DNA from: Leifsonia sp. 71-9
Lineage (GTDB): Bacteria; Actinomycetota; Actinomycetes; Actinomycetales; Microbacteriaceae
DNA length: 49,596 nucleotides
Direction of reading: 5' to 3'
Assembly: GCF_001898805.1 (NCBI RefSeq)
Contig: NZ_MKVJ01000010.1
Location: 94,959-144,554, forward strand
The position numbers and the translations under genes were made by a program. The number at the start of each line of letters is the position of its first letter. Within the stretch, counting starts at the first letter, position 1. Below the pieces are notes generated by a model. It was not told where the DNA came from. It saw only the letters and a program-made list of their open reading frames with translations, and made no database searches. Positions 17,239 to 26,040 of this stretch are shown in pieces.

Positions 17239-18456
17239 ATGACTGCCTCTTCAACGTCGCCACTGGCAACCGTTCCGAAGTTCCCCTGGGTGGGCCTGCT
17301 CGCGCTCGCCGCCGCCGTGTTCCTCTCCGTCACGAGCGAGATGATCCCGACCGGGCTCCTGCCCGACATGAGCGCGTCGCTCGGTGTGAGCGAGGCGCAG
17401 GTCGGCCTCCTGGTCACCGTCTTCGCCTTCACCGTCGTCGTCACGAGCACCCCGCTCACCGCCCTCACCCGGCGCTGGCCGCGGCACGGCATGATCGTCG
17501 GCGTGCTCGTGGTGCTCGGGCTCTCGAACCTCCTCACCGCCTTCTCGCCCGATTACATCTGGGTCGTCGCCTCCCGCATCATCGGCGGCGTCGCCCACGG
17601 CATGTTCTGGTCGATCGTCGGCGCGTACGCCGGGCACCTCGTCCCGAAGGAGCAGATCGGCCGCGCCGTCTCGATCACCCTCGGCGGCGGGACGCTCGCC
17701 TTCGTCTTCGGGGTCCCGCTCGGCACCTTCGCCGGGCACCTCTTCGGCTGGCGCCTCTCGTTCGGGATCCTCGCCGGGCTGATGTTCGTCGGCGCCCTGC
17801 TCGTCTGGCGCTTCCTCCCGGCGGTCGAGCGCGACGAGGCTGCGGCCGGGCGCCGCGATCGCAGCATCCCGCGCCCGAAGGACCGCACCATCCCGACCGT
17901 CATCATGGTCTGCCTCATCGCCGCCGTGACGATGATCGGGCACTACTCGTTCTACACGTTCGTGGTGCCGTTCCTCACCGGCCCGATGGGCATCGCGCCC
18001 GGCGACGTCGGCGGCCTGCTGTTCATCTACGGCATCGCGGGCGCGATCGGCCTCGTGCTCGCCGGATCCGTCCTCGGCCCGCGCCCGCAGTTCGGGCTGC
18101 TGCTCGCCCTGGTCGTGACCGGCGTGGCGGTCGCGGGGCTCGCGGCGTTCGCGGGCCAGCCGGTGCTCGCCCTGATCGCCTTCGTGATCTGGGGGCTCGC
18201 CTTCGGGGCGCTCCCTCCGCTCCTGCAGACGCGCCTGCTGCACACCTCGTCGCCCGCGTTCCGCGACACCGCGAGCGCGCTCTACACGACCTCGTTCAAC
18301 ATCGGCATCGGCGGCGGAGCGCTCCTCGGCTCGCTGATCTTCGACGCGGGCGGTCTGATGCTGCTGCCGATCGTCTACATCGTGCTGCTGGCGGTCTCGC
18401 TGGTGCTGGTGCTCGTCGTCGGCAGGATGTCCGTCAGAGCAGCCCGGGCAGCATGA
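17239..18456 (+). CDS. MFS transporter, DHA1/AraJ-like
   Basis: 405 residues from ATG; a TTG five codons upstream (17224), behind a GAGGGGGAAAC element, is an alternative. Twelve membrane segments are apparent, beginning WVGLLALAAAVFLSVTSEMI. The motifs EMIPTGLLPDMSASLGVSEA and RIIGGVAHGMFWS match the AraJ/sugar-efflux and chloramphenicol-resistance-like DHA1 group. Substrate unknown. Its last 23 bp overlap the 3' end of the sigma-factor gene on the other strand. Confidence 0.88.
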   Translation: MTASSTSPLATVPKFPWVGLLALAAAVFLSVTSEMIPTGLLPDMSASLGVSEAQVGLLVTVFAFTVVVTSTPLTALTRRWPRHGMIVGVLVVLGLSNLLTAFSPDYIWVVASRIIGGVAHGMFWSIVGAYAGHLVPKEQIGRAVSITLGGGTLAFVFGVPLGTFAGHLFGWRLSFGILAGLMFVGALLVWRFLPAVERDEAAAGRRDRSIPRPKDRTIPTVIMVCLIAAVTMIGHYSFYTFVVPFLTGPMGIAPGDVGGLLFIYGIAGAIGLVLAGSVLGPRPQFGLLLALVVTGVAVAGLAAFAGQPVLALIAFVIWGLAFGALPPLLQTRLLHTSSPAFRDTASALYTTSFNIGIGGGALLGSLIFDAGGLMLLPIVYIVLLAVSLVLVLVVGRMSVRAARAA

Positions 18457-20599
18457 CCGGAGCGTCCACCACGACCCCGTGGCGGTCGCCGAAGTCGTAG
18501 CCGAACCCGATGCGGTAGGTGCCGGGCGCGCCCGTCCACGAATACTCCTGCGAGGCGGTGCCGTCGGCGCCCGTCTCCAGCCACTGGTCCCTCGCGCGGC
18601 CGTCGACGTAGAGGAGGAGCCGCGTGCCGGGCAGCCCGTACGCGGTCATCGTGATGGACATGCCCGCGGACATGGCCGTCACCGACGGCGCCAGCACGGT
18701 GCCCGTCGCGGGCGCGGAGGGGTCCGAGACGTTGCCGAGCACGTCGGTCTGACGGGCGGTCAGCGCGAACGAGGGTGGGGCGAGGACGAGCTCCGGCGTC
18801 GTCCACGAGCCGGCGGGGTCGGCGGTGACGGTCGCCAGCAGCACATCGCCGTCCGAGACGTCGATGGTCGCGCCGGGCTCCGCCGTCCCGGAGACGATCG
18901 GCGCGGCGGAGCCGGCGGACGCGCCGGAGCCGGTGTCGACGTTCGCGATCTGCGGGGGGAGGGCCGTGCGATCCACGACCAGCGTGCGTGCGACGGCGTC
19001 GGAGGTGCCGCCGGCCGTGGTCTGCGTGAAGGAGAGCGTCCAGCTCCCGTCGCCCAGAGCCGACAGATCGACGGCGAGGTCCCATGAGCCGTGCGCGTCG
19101 GCGGTCGTGGTGCCGAGCGAGAGCGCCGCCGCGGCGACCGCCGGGACGTCCGCGCCGACGTCCGAGCCTGGCGCGCGCGCTGCGGTCACCGCGATGGCGG
19201 CTGACGGCGCTCCGGTGCCGGAGGCGTCGAGGGCCTGGGCGTTCGTGGCGTAGCCGTCGGCCGGGAAAGCGCCGGAGAGCACGGGAGGCTGCGGGCGCGG
19301 CGCAGTGGGGGTGACCGGCGTCGTCGGGTCGGTGGGCGAGGTCGGAGCCGTCGCGCCGGGAGCGGCGGGGGCAGGGGAGGCCGGAGAGACCACCGTGGAG
19401 GGGCGGTCAGGGGTGACCGGTGCGGGGGAGGCGGGGGCGGGCGCTGCCGGTGCCTGCGGTGCGGCGTCCACCGCATCGGCGGGGACGGACGGACCGGGAG
19501 CCGACGGCGACGCGGGATCGGCGACGGCGGCGCTGGTCGGTGCGGGCGTCGACGCGAAGAGCGCGGGGCCGAAGACGAACGCCCCCGCGACCGCGGCGGC
19601 GACGAGCACGCCGCCCACGGCGAGGGACGTGACGGCGGCGGCGCTCGCGCCCGAGCCGGCACCGCCCGCACCGCCGGCCGAGCCTCCCGAGGCCGCGCCC
19701 GACGCACCCGCGGTCGAACCGGCGGCCGACGCACCCAGCGTCGTCGTGCCGGCGCTCCCGGTGGCGGCAGCGGGCATCGCGGCCCCGGCTGCGCCCAGCG
19801 CGTAGGGCACCGTGTGCGCGCCGCTCTGCATCCACGCCGTGTAGGCCGTCGCGCCGCCGACACCCGCGATCAGCGGCAGGAGCACCAGGGCCATCCTCGA
19901 GCCGACGTCCTTCGCCTCCTCCGCCACGATGCTGCAGCGGGCGCAGTCGAGCAGGTGCGCCTCCACCTTCGCGGTCTCGCGCTTGCCGAGTCCGTGGCGG
20001 GCGTACGAGCCGAGCCGTTCGGTCGTCCAGTGGCAGTCCGAGTCTTCGGGAACGGCCGCGAGGTGCGCCTGGATCCACGCCTGGCGCAGACCTTCCCGCG
20101 CGCGGTAGGCGAGCGCGGCGACGGCGTTCGCCGACATGCCGAGCAGCGGCGCGACGTCGGCCGGCTTCATGCCCTCGACCTCGCAGTACCAGAGCACCTC
20201 CTGCCACCGGGTGGGCAGGGTGCGGAAGGCGGTCGCGGTCAGGGAGCGGTCGAGGGCCTCCAAGCCGGCTGCCTCGCTGAAAGCCGGATCCTCGATGGCG
20301 TCCGCGTCCTCGATCGGGGTCTCGCGCGAACGGCGGCCCCACGAGGCCGCGACGTTGCGCACCGTCGTGAACAGATAGGCCCGGAACCCGGAGGTCGGCC
20401 CGTGCCCGTTGGCGATCGCCTGGTAGATCTTCGCGTAGGCCTCGGCGACGAGGTCGTCGGCGTCCAGATCGCTGTGCGCCCTGGCCACCGTGAGCCCGGC
20501 GCGGGCGTGCCGACGCCAGAGCTCCGCGAAGGCGTCCCGATCGCCCGCACGCGTCGCGTCGACCAGCTGGAGGTCGGAGAGATCGGACACGTCGGGCAT
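18434..20599 (-). CDS. ECF sigma factor fused to zinc-finger, membrane and Ig-like regions
   Basis: 721 residues, against about 180-200 for an ordinary ECF sigma factor. Sigma region 2 lies at about 23-90 (DLDADDLVAEAYAKIYQA) and region 4 at 122-172 (RTLPTRWQEVL... GMSANAVAALAYRAREGL). An anti-sigma-like zinc motif H215-x3-C219-x2-C222 (AHLLDCARC) and a membrane helix at about 236-257 follow. A Gly/Ala-rich stretch holds a second hydrophobic segment (VGGVLVAAAVAGAFVFGPAL). After it come a Pro/Ala linker and Ig-like repeats such as VSGTAEPGATIDVSDGDVLL. This resembles actinobacterial ECF groups with membrane C-terminal extensions. The start is the ATG behind GGGAG; two upstream starts exist. 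Number and topology of helices are uncertain. Confidence 0.85.
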   Translation of the reverse strand: MPDVSDLSDLQLVDATRAGDRDAFAELWRRHARAGLTVARAHSDLDADDLVAEAYAKIYQAIANGHGPTSGFRAYLFTTVRNVAASWGRRSRETPIEDADAIEDPAFSEAAGLEALDRSLTATAFRTLPTRWQEVLWYCEVEGMKPADVAPLLGMSANAVAALAYRAREGLRQAWIQAHLAAVPEDSDCHWTTERLGSYARHGLGKRETAKVEAHLLDCARCSIVAEEAKDVGSRMALVLLPLIAGVGGATAYTAWMQSGAHTVPYALGAAGAAMPAAATGSAGTTTLGASAAGSTAGASGAASGGSAGGAGGAGSGASAAAVTSLAVGGVLVAAAVAGAFVFGPALFASTPAPTSAAVADPASPSAPGPSVPADAVDAAPQAPAAPAPASPAPVTPDRPSTVVSPASPAPAAPGATAPTSPTDPTTPVTPTAPRPQPPVLSGAFPADGYATNAQALDASGTGAPSAAIAVTAARAPGSDVGADVPAVAAAALSLGTTTADAHGSWDLAVDLSALGDGSWTLSFTQTTAGGTSDAVARTLVVDRTALPPQIANVDTGSGASAGSAAPIVSGTAEPGATIDVSDGDVLLATVTADPAGSWTTPELVLAPPSFALTARQTDVLGNVSDPSAPATGTVLAPSVTAMSAGMSITMTAYGLPGTRLLLYVDGRARDQWLETGADGTASQEYSWTGAPGTYRIGFGYDFGDRHGVVVDAPVMLPGLL

Positions 20600-20898
20600 C
20601 CCACGATTCTCCCGCATTCGGGCCGCGAAAGGGCTGTGCGGAAGCCGCCGACGGGAGTCGTCGAAATATTTCACCGAACCGGCGTCATGGATCGAGGAGG
20701 TGCCGGTCTCTCAAGACGTGGCCGCCGCACAGGGGGCGTCCGCGCCACGCCCGTGCCGGACCCGAACCGGCACGAGCACGGTGATGACCGACGACCCGAA
20801 CGCCGATCAGCATCGTCGAGGGGATCCTCGAGGGCCGGATCCAGCACACGGATCCGGCCCCGAGCCCCGCCGGCCCCCGCGCGGACGTGCTTCCGCGC
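20600..20898. other. Gene-free divergent/convergent spacer with a palindrome at the sigma-gene promoter
   Basis: No convincing gene lies between the sigma factor and the second nagA. A 10-bp palindrome GAAATATTTC (20663-20672), flanked by GGTTCGGT on the minus strand, sits 64 nt upstream of the sigma start and may be part of its promoter. A 7-bp GTGCCGG/CCGGCAC hairpin (20753-20773) and the nagA terminator (20832-20860) fill the rest. Confidence 0.5.
20832..20860 (-). terminator. Hairpin terminator of the second nagA transcript
   Basis: An 11-bp perfect stem (GGGCCGGATCC and complement) with a 7-nt loop lies 38 nt beyond the nagA stop on the minus strand. No U-tract is present. Confidence 0.65.
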
Positions 20899-22059
20899 TC
20901 AGCGGGCGACGGGGTCGCCGTCCGTGAAGACCTGGAGCACCCGGAAGTCGTCGTCGAGCAGCACGGCGTCCGCCGCGTACCCCTGGGCGAGCCGGCCGAG
21001 CTCGTCGCCGCGACCGATCGCGGTCGCGGGCGTCTGGGTGAGCGCCAGCACCGCGTCCTCCACGGGGAGGCCGACCTCCTGCACCGCGCGCCGCAGGGCG
21101 TCGTCGAGCGTCAGCGTCGAACCGGCGATCGAGCCGCCCTCGGCGAGACGCGCGACTCCGTCGCGGACCTCCACCGCCAGCGATCCGAGCAGGTAGTCCC
21201 CGTCCTCCGCTCCCGCGGCGGCCATCGCGTCGGTGATGAGCGCGACGCGGCCGGGAGCCGCGGCGAACAGCATCCGGACGACCTCGGGGTGCACGTGCAC
21301 GCCGTCGTTGATGACTTCGAGAGTGACGCCGGGCGTGCGGGTGGCGGCGGCGACCGGTCCGGGAGCGCGGTGGTGCACGCCGTCCATGCCGTTGTAGGCA
21401 TGGGTCAGGATGCTCGCGCCCGCCTCGAACGCCTCCATCGTCTGCGCGTAGTCGGCCGCCGTGTGGCCGACGGCGACGGCGACGCCGGCCGAGCGGAAGG
21501 CGCGCACGGCGTCCAGGCCGCCGGGCAGCTCCGGGGCGAGGGTGATCTGCCGCAGGGTGCCGTCGGCGGCGTCGAGCAGGCGGCCGATGTCGTCCGGGGT
21601 CGCCGAGCGCAGCAGGCTCGGCTCGTGGGCGCCCTTGTGGCCGACGTCGAGGAACGGGCCCTCGAGGTGCGAGCCGAGCACGCGGGAGTCCTCGCGGCTG
21701 AGCGCCGCGATCGCGCGCACGCTCTCGGCGAGGCGGTCGACGGGCGCGGTGACCAGCGAGACGACCGCGCGGGTGGTGCCGTGGCGCTGGTGCAGATCGA
21801 GCGCCCGCCGGATGCTCTCCGGGCCGTCGTCGTAGCTCGCGGTCGCGCCGCCGTGCCCGTGGATGTCGACGAAACCGGGCGTCAGCCACGCGCCGTCGGC
21901 GTCCGTGACCGCGACCGTGTCCTCGGCGACGACCGCCGCGCGCCAGTCGTCTCCGGTGCCCGTGGCGGCGATCGTGCTGCCCTCGAACCGCACCCACGCG
22001 TTGTGGACGACGTGGCCGTCGGTGACGAGACGGGCGGAATGGATCACATGCGCGGTCAT
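20899..22059 (-). CDS. nagA: N-acetylglucosamine-6-phosphate deacetylase (copy 2)
   Basis: 386 residues. A paralogue of the nagA at 12582-13736 with the same amidohydrolase set: H67-G-H69 in PGFVDIHGHGG, SHLEGPFLDVGHKGAH, VGHTAADYAQ, HAYNGMDGVHHR and ITDAMAAAG. The middle of the metal motif is HGH here against HCH in copy 1. It follows a ROK kinase by 30 nt in the same direction, so the pair would phosphorylate and deacetylate an N-acetylated amino sugar. Which copy serves which substrate cannot be told. Confidence 0.93.
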   Translation of the reverse strand: MTAHVIHSARLVTDGHVVHNAWVRFEGSTIAATGTGDDWRAAVVAEDTVAVTDADGAWLTPGFVDIHGHGGATASYDDGPESIRRALDLHQRHGTTRAVVSLVTAPVDRLAESVRAIAALSREDSRVLGSHLEGPFLDVGHKGAHEPSLLRSATPDDIGRLLDAADGTLRQITLAPELPGGLDAVRAFRSAGVAVAVGHTAADYAQTMEAFEAGASILTHAYNGMDGVHHRAPGPVAAATRTPGVTLEVINDGVHVHPEVVRMLFAAAPGRVALITDAMAAAGAEDGDYLLGSLAVEVRDGVARLAEGGSIAGSTLTLDDALRRAVQEVGLPVEDAVLALTQTPATAIGRGDELGRLAQGYAADAVLLDDDFRVLQVFTDGDPVAR

Positions 22060-22089
22060 TTCATCGACGATACCGTCGCCCGCACCCGG

Positions 22090-23061
22090 TCAGGCGACCG
22101 GCTGGGGGACCGCGGCGTCGAGCAGGTCGCGGGCCCGGAGCGCGGCACCGATCACGCCGGCGTTCTCGCCGATGCTCGCCGGGAGCAGCGCCGGGCGACG
22201 CTGGAAGGTGAGGATGCCCTCGAGACGCTCGGCGAGCGGCACGAAGAGGGCGTCGCCCGCCTGCGAGAGTCCGCCGCCGATCACGATCGCCTCGGGCGAG
22301 AGCAGCGCGACGGTGTGCGAGATGTCGAGGGCGAGGGCATCCAGAGCGCTCTCCCAGACGGTGATCGCGTCGGCGTCGCCCGCGGAGGCGCGCTCGAGCA
22401 CCTCCCGGGCTCCCGGAACGCTCGCTCCCGTCGCCGCGTTGTACCGGCGCGCGATCGCCGCCGCCGACGCCACCGCCTCGAGGCAGCCGATGCCGCCGCA
22501 CGCGCAGACCGGTCCGTCCGCGACCCGGGAATGACCCATCTCGCCCACCAGGCCGCCGCCCACCAGCAGGCGCCCGTCGAGGAAGACGGCGCCGGCGATC
22601 CCGGTGCCGATCGCCATGAAGACCACGTCCCGGTAGGGCGCCGCGGCGCCCAGCCGTTTCTCCGCCTGGCCGGCGCCGCGCACGTCGTGGCTGAACGAGG
22701 CGGGCACGCCGAGCGCGTCCGCCGCGCGGTCGCGGAACGGGTACTCGCGCCAGCCGAGGTTCTCGGCGAAGACGCCGACTCCGCGCGCGTCGTCCACATG
22801 ACCCGGCACCAGCAGGCCGAGCGCCGCCGGCTCGATCTCCGGATGCGTTTCCCGGAACCCGCCCGCGATCGCGGCCACGGCCGCCACGACGGCGTCCGCC
22901 GTGCCGGCGCCCTCGTGCGGGGTCGGGCGGCGCTGGATCTCGACGATCCGCCCGTCTGCGTCGATCAGCGCGGCCTTCATGTCCGTCCCGCCGACATCGA
23001 CGGCGAGCACCGGCGCACCGGGACCCAGGGGAGCGGAGGAGAGGTCGGTGAGTACGTTCAC
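22090..23061 (-). CDS. ROK-family sugar kinase (glucokinase or amino-sugar kinase)
   Basis: 323 residues from GTG at 23061; a longer frame starts at 23100 but would run into the divergent promoter. The ATP motif is VDVGGTDMK, the catalytic Asp is in FSHDVRGAG, the Gly-rich site is GTGIAGAVF, and the zinc motif is EMGHSRVAD followed by CACGGIGCLEA. No helix-turn-helix, so it is an enzyme. Its operon partner is the second nagA, which favours GlcNAc or another N-acetylhexosamine over glucose. Divergent from the mannosyltransferase gene. Confidence 0.85.
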   Translation of the reverse strand: MNVLTDLSSAPLGPGAPVLAVDVGGTDMKAALIDADGRIVEIQRRPTPHEGAGTADAVVAAVAAIAGGFRETHPEIEPAALGLLVPGHVDDARGVGVFAENLGWREYPFRDRAADALGVPASFSHDVRGAGQAEKRLGAAAPYRDVVFMAIGTGIAGAVFLDGRLLVGGGLVGEMGHSRVADGPVCACGGIGCLEAVASAAAIARRYNAATGASVPGAREVLERASAGDADAITVWESALDALALDISHTVALLSPEAIVIGGGLSQAGDALFVPLAERLEGILTFQRRPALLPASIGENAGVIGAALRARDLLDAAVPQPVA

Positions 23062-23121
23062 ATGTACAGGATCCCATCCCCGGCGCCGCCGCATGCGCAC
23101 CGGAGTAGTATCCCGCTGAGC

Positions 23122-24363
23122 ATGTCAGCGGGAATCACGAGCACAGCGCCCACGCCGGGAGCCGGGACGCGCGTACGCGGAGACCGGGTGCGCCTGGCCG
23201 GTCGCGACCTCCCCTGGTGGGGCGCGATCCTGATCGTCTATGCCTCCTCGCGGATCTTCACGACGGTGTTCATGCTCTCGCTGTACGTCGCGGCGACCGT
23301 CGGGCACTGGCCGTTCGCCAGCTCGCGGCAGGATCCGACCTTCTTCACCTTCTCGTCGTCCTGGGACGGCTCGTTCTACCAGCGCATCGCCTCCGGCGGG
23401 TATCCGACGACGCTCCCGACCGATGGCGGCGGCGACGTGCAGCAGAACCCGTGGGCGTTCCTGCCGCTCTACCCGCTGGTCGTCCGCGGGCTGATGACCG
23501 TCACCGGCCTTCCGTTCGCCCCCGCCGGCGTGGTCGTCGCCACGCTCTTCGGCGCCGGCGCCGCCCTTGTGCTCTACCGCATCGTGAACGCCAGGGGAGG
23601 AACGGTCTCCGCCCTCTGGGCGACCGTGTTCTTCTGCTTCGGGCCGCTCTCGTTCGTGCTGCAGATCACCTACGCCGAGAGCATGTTCTTCTTCCTGATG
23701 TTCGCCGCGCTCCTGGCGATGATCCGGCGACGATACTGGCTCGTCATCCCCTTCACCGTGGCGGCGGCGTTCGCCAAACCGGGGGCGCTCGCGATCCCGT
23801 TGGCGCTCGCCGTCGTGTTCGTCGTGCGTTTCGTGCAGGACCGCCGGGGCGCCGGCGCGTTCGGGATGCGCGAGCGCGTCGCCGTGCTCGTCGCCGGGGC
23901 GGTGACCGCGGTCGCCGGTCTGGCCTGGCCGCTCATCGCGTCGCAGGCGACCGGGACGCCCGACGCCTATGTCTCCACCGAGCTCTCATGGTGGACCGGC
24001 TTCGTCGGGCACGTGTCGTTCGTGCCGTTGACGCCGTGGTTCCTCTTCACCTGGAAGTACGCGGGCATCGCCGGGGTGCTGCTGGTGGTCGCGGTGATCG
24101 CCGGTTTCGTCTGGCTGCTGCGCCGGCCGGGCGTACGCGACCTCGGCACCGAGGTGGTGGCCTACTCGGCCAGCTACGGCCTCTACCTGGTGGCGGTGTT
24201 CCTGCCGCAGCAGAGCCTGTTCCGCCTCCTGCTCCCGCTCGCGCCGCTGGGCGGTGCCCGCGGACTCACGCACAGTCCGCGGGCGCGGACCATCGTGCTG
24301 GTCGCGGGCGTCGCGCTGCAGCCGGTCGCCCTGATCCTGCTGTGGTTCCTCGGCTACCCCTGA
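23122..24363 (+). CDS. PIG-V-like polytopic mannosyltransferase (GT-C)
   Basis: 413 residues with eight or more membrane segments. The first extracytoplasmic loop holds W81-D-G-S-F-Y-Q-R-I-A-S-G-G-Y, the hallmark of the PIG-V/GPI-mannosyltransferase-like family, whose Asp is the presumed catalytic residue. Bacterial members use polyprenyl-phosphate mannose to glycosylate surface molecules. A TAGTAT hexamer at 23106-23111 suggests transcription starting a few bases before the ATG, so the mRNA may be almost leaderless. Its 3' end faces the GH20 gene 25 bp away. Confidence 0.78.
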   Translation: MSAGITSTAPTPGAGTRVRGDRVRLAGRDLPWWGAILIVYASSRIFTTVFMLSLYVAATVGHWPFASSRQDPTFFTFSSSWDGSFYQRIASGGYPTTLPTDGGGDVQQNPWAFLPLYPLVVRGLMTVTGLPFAPAGVVVATLFGAGAALVLYRIVNARGGTVSALWATVFFCFGPLSFVLQITYAESMFFFLMFAALLAMIRRRYWLVIPFTVAAAFAKPGALAIPLALAVVFVVRFVQDRRGAGAFGMRERVAVLVAGAVTAVAGLAWPLIASQATGTPDAYVSTELSWWTGFVGHVSFVPLTPWFLFTWKYAGIAGVLLVVAVIAGFVWLLRRPGVRDLGTEVVAYSASYGLYLVAVFLPQQSLFRLLLPLAPLGGARGLTHSPRARTIVLVAGVALQPVALILLWFLGYP

Positions 24364-24388
24364 TCGGTTCTCCGGCGGGCGGTGCCGA

Positions 24389-25942
24389 TCAGCTCGGGGC
24401 GTTCTCCGGCCACGGCACGTCGGCGGTGCGGCGATAGGAGGTGCCCGCGGCATCCCAGTGCTCCGCGAGCCGGGCGAGACGCGCGGCGAACTCCGGGAAG
24501 TCGCGCGCGGCCTCCACGGGCTCGGTGTCGGCGGGCGCCGGCGACCAGCCGATCTCGGCGACCGCGGCGAGGCGGGGGAACACCATCTCCTCGGCCTCCT
24601 GGATGGTGGTGACCGTCTCGGTCCACAGCGGCGCCTCGACGCCGAGGATGTGGGCCTCGGCGAGGCCGGGGACGATGCGCGCCGGGTCCCACGTCAGGGC
24701 GTCGCGCAGGGTCGTGGGGCCGTCCGCCCAGTCCTGGCCGATCGGGTCGCCCTCCTCGTAGACGATGTCGAGGTAGGCGACGTCGGCGGGGGAGAGGATG
24801 GCCGCGCCGCCCTGGCGGACGAACGACAGGATGTCGTCGGCGGCCGATCCGCGCGGCGTCCGGTAGTCCCAGTACTGGCCCACCGTCCCGTCCGGGAGCG
24901 CGTCGCAGGCCCCCATCTCGTGCCAGCCCACCGGCGTCTTCCCCGCCTCGGCGACGAGACGCGCGGCGTGCTCGATGAAGGCGACGAAGTCCTCGCGCGA
25001 CGTGCTGAGGCACTCGTCGCCGCCGATGTGGAGGAACGGCCCCGGCGTCAGGGCGGCGACCTCGCCGATGACGTCCGCCAGGAACCGCTCCGTCGTCGCG
25101 TCGCCGGTCATCAGGGTGCTGAACCCGACGGTCGTGCCCGTGTAGAGCGCGGGTGCCGTTCCGTCGGGGTTGAGGGCCGGGTACGACGCGAGGGCGGCGT
25201 TCGTGTGTCCCGGCATGTCGATCTCGGGGACGATCGTGATGTGCCGCTCCGCCGCGTAGGCGACGAGGCCGCGGTACTCGTCCTGCGTGTAGAAGCCGCC
25301 CGCGCCTCCTCCCGCCGCCGTCGACCCGCCGACGCGGGTCAGCTCGGGCCACGACGCGATCTCGAGCCGCCACCCCTGGTCGTCGGTGAGGTGCAGGTGG
25401 AGGTGGTTGACCTTCAGCAGCGCGATCGCGTCGATGAAGCGCTCGACATCCCGCACGGGGAAGAAATGGCGGGCGACGTCGAGCATCGCGCCGCGGTAGG
25501 CGTATCGCGGATGGTCCCGCACGCGCACCGCCTCGATCGTCAGCGGGTCGTCGGAGCAGGAGGCGGGGACGAGCTGACGCAGCGTCTGCACGCCGTGGAA
25601 GGCGCCGGCCGCGGTGGCCGCTCCGATCCGCACGCCCTCCGCCGCGATGTCGAGGGAGTAGCCCTCCTCGCGGTGGCCGTCCGGCCCCTCGTCGTCGGCG
25701 ACCACGATGGCGATGTCGCCGTACTCGGGCGGTTCGATGACGACGACGAGCTCGCGGCGGCAGTCGCTGCGGAGCGCGTCGCGCAGGAGCGCGGCCACGG
25801 CCTCCGCTCCGGCGCCGGCGACGCTGATCCGGGCCGTCGGCCCGAGGACGAACGGTGCATCGGTCGTGCTCTCGAGCTCGACTGGGCGGGGTACGACCAC
25901 GGAGGCTCCTAACGCGGCTGGCTCTTTCGGGTGATCGGCCAT
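24389..25942 (-). CDS. GH20 beta-N-acetylhexosaminidase
   Basis: 517 residues. An N-terminal alpha/beta domain (residues about 10-150) is followed by the GH20 barrel: YRGAMLDVARHFFPV, NHLHLHLTDDQGWRLEI, EIDMPGHTNAALASYP and the catalytic pair D309-E310 in LHIGGDE. It cleaves terminal GlcNAc or GalNAc from chito-oligosaccharides or glycans. No signal peptide is seen, so it likely acts on imported sugars. With the GH3 enzyme this gives two unrelated hexosaminidases near the nag genes. The ATG has GGTGGACGGAC upstream. Confidence 0.93.
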   Translation of the reverse strand: MADHPKEPAALGASVVVPRPVELESTTDAPFVLGPTARISVAGAGAEAVAALLRDALRSDCRRELVVVIEPPEYGDIAIVVADDEGPDGHREEGYSLDIAAEGVRIGAATAAGAFHGVQTLRQLVPASCSDDPLTIEAVRVRDHPRYAYRGAMLDVARHFFPVRDVERFIDAIALLKVNHLHLHLTDDQGWRLEIASWPELTRVGGSTAAGGGAGGFYTQDEYRGLVAYAAERHITIVPEIDMPGHTNAALASYPALNPDGTAPALYTGTTVGFSTLMTGDATTERFLADVIGEVAALTPGPFLHIGGDECLSTSREDFVAFIEHAARLVAEAGKTPVGWHEMGACDALPDGTVGQYWDYRTPRGSAADDILSFVRQGGAAILSPADVAYLDIVYEEGDPIGQDWADGPTTLRDALTWDPARIVPGLAEAHILGVEAPLWTETVTTIQEAEEMVFPRLAAVAEIGWSPAPADTEPVEAARDFPEFAARLARLAEHWDAAGTSYRRTADVPWPENAPS

Positions 25943-26040
25943 GTCCGTCCACCCCGTCGGACGGCCACCAGCGAGTATCGCAGGCCTCCTAACTAATGAG
26001 CAAGGGCCCGGGACCCGGCCGCCTTTGCTATGCTGGGCGA

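Noticed and set aside
20681-20830. Short + strand frames in the spacer downstream of the second nagA.
   Set aside because: They lack a convincing ribosome site and protein-like composition, and they run into the terminator and the antisense of nagA.
20887-23121. Long + strand extension upstream of the mannosyltransferase ATG.
   Set aside because: It runs antisense through nagA and the ROK kinase and has no protein-like composition; the real start is the ATG at 23122.
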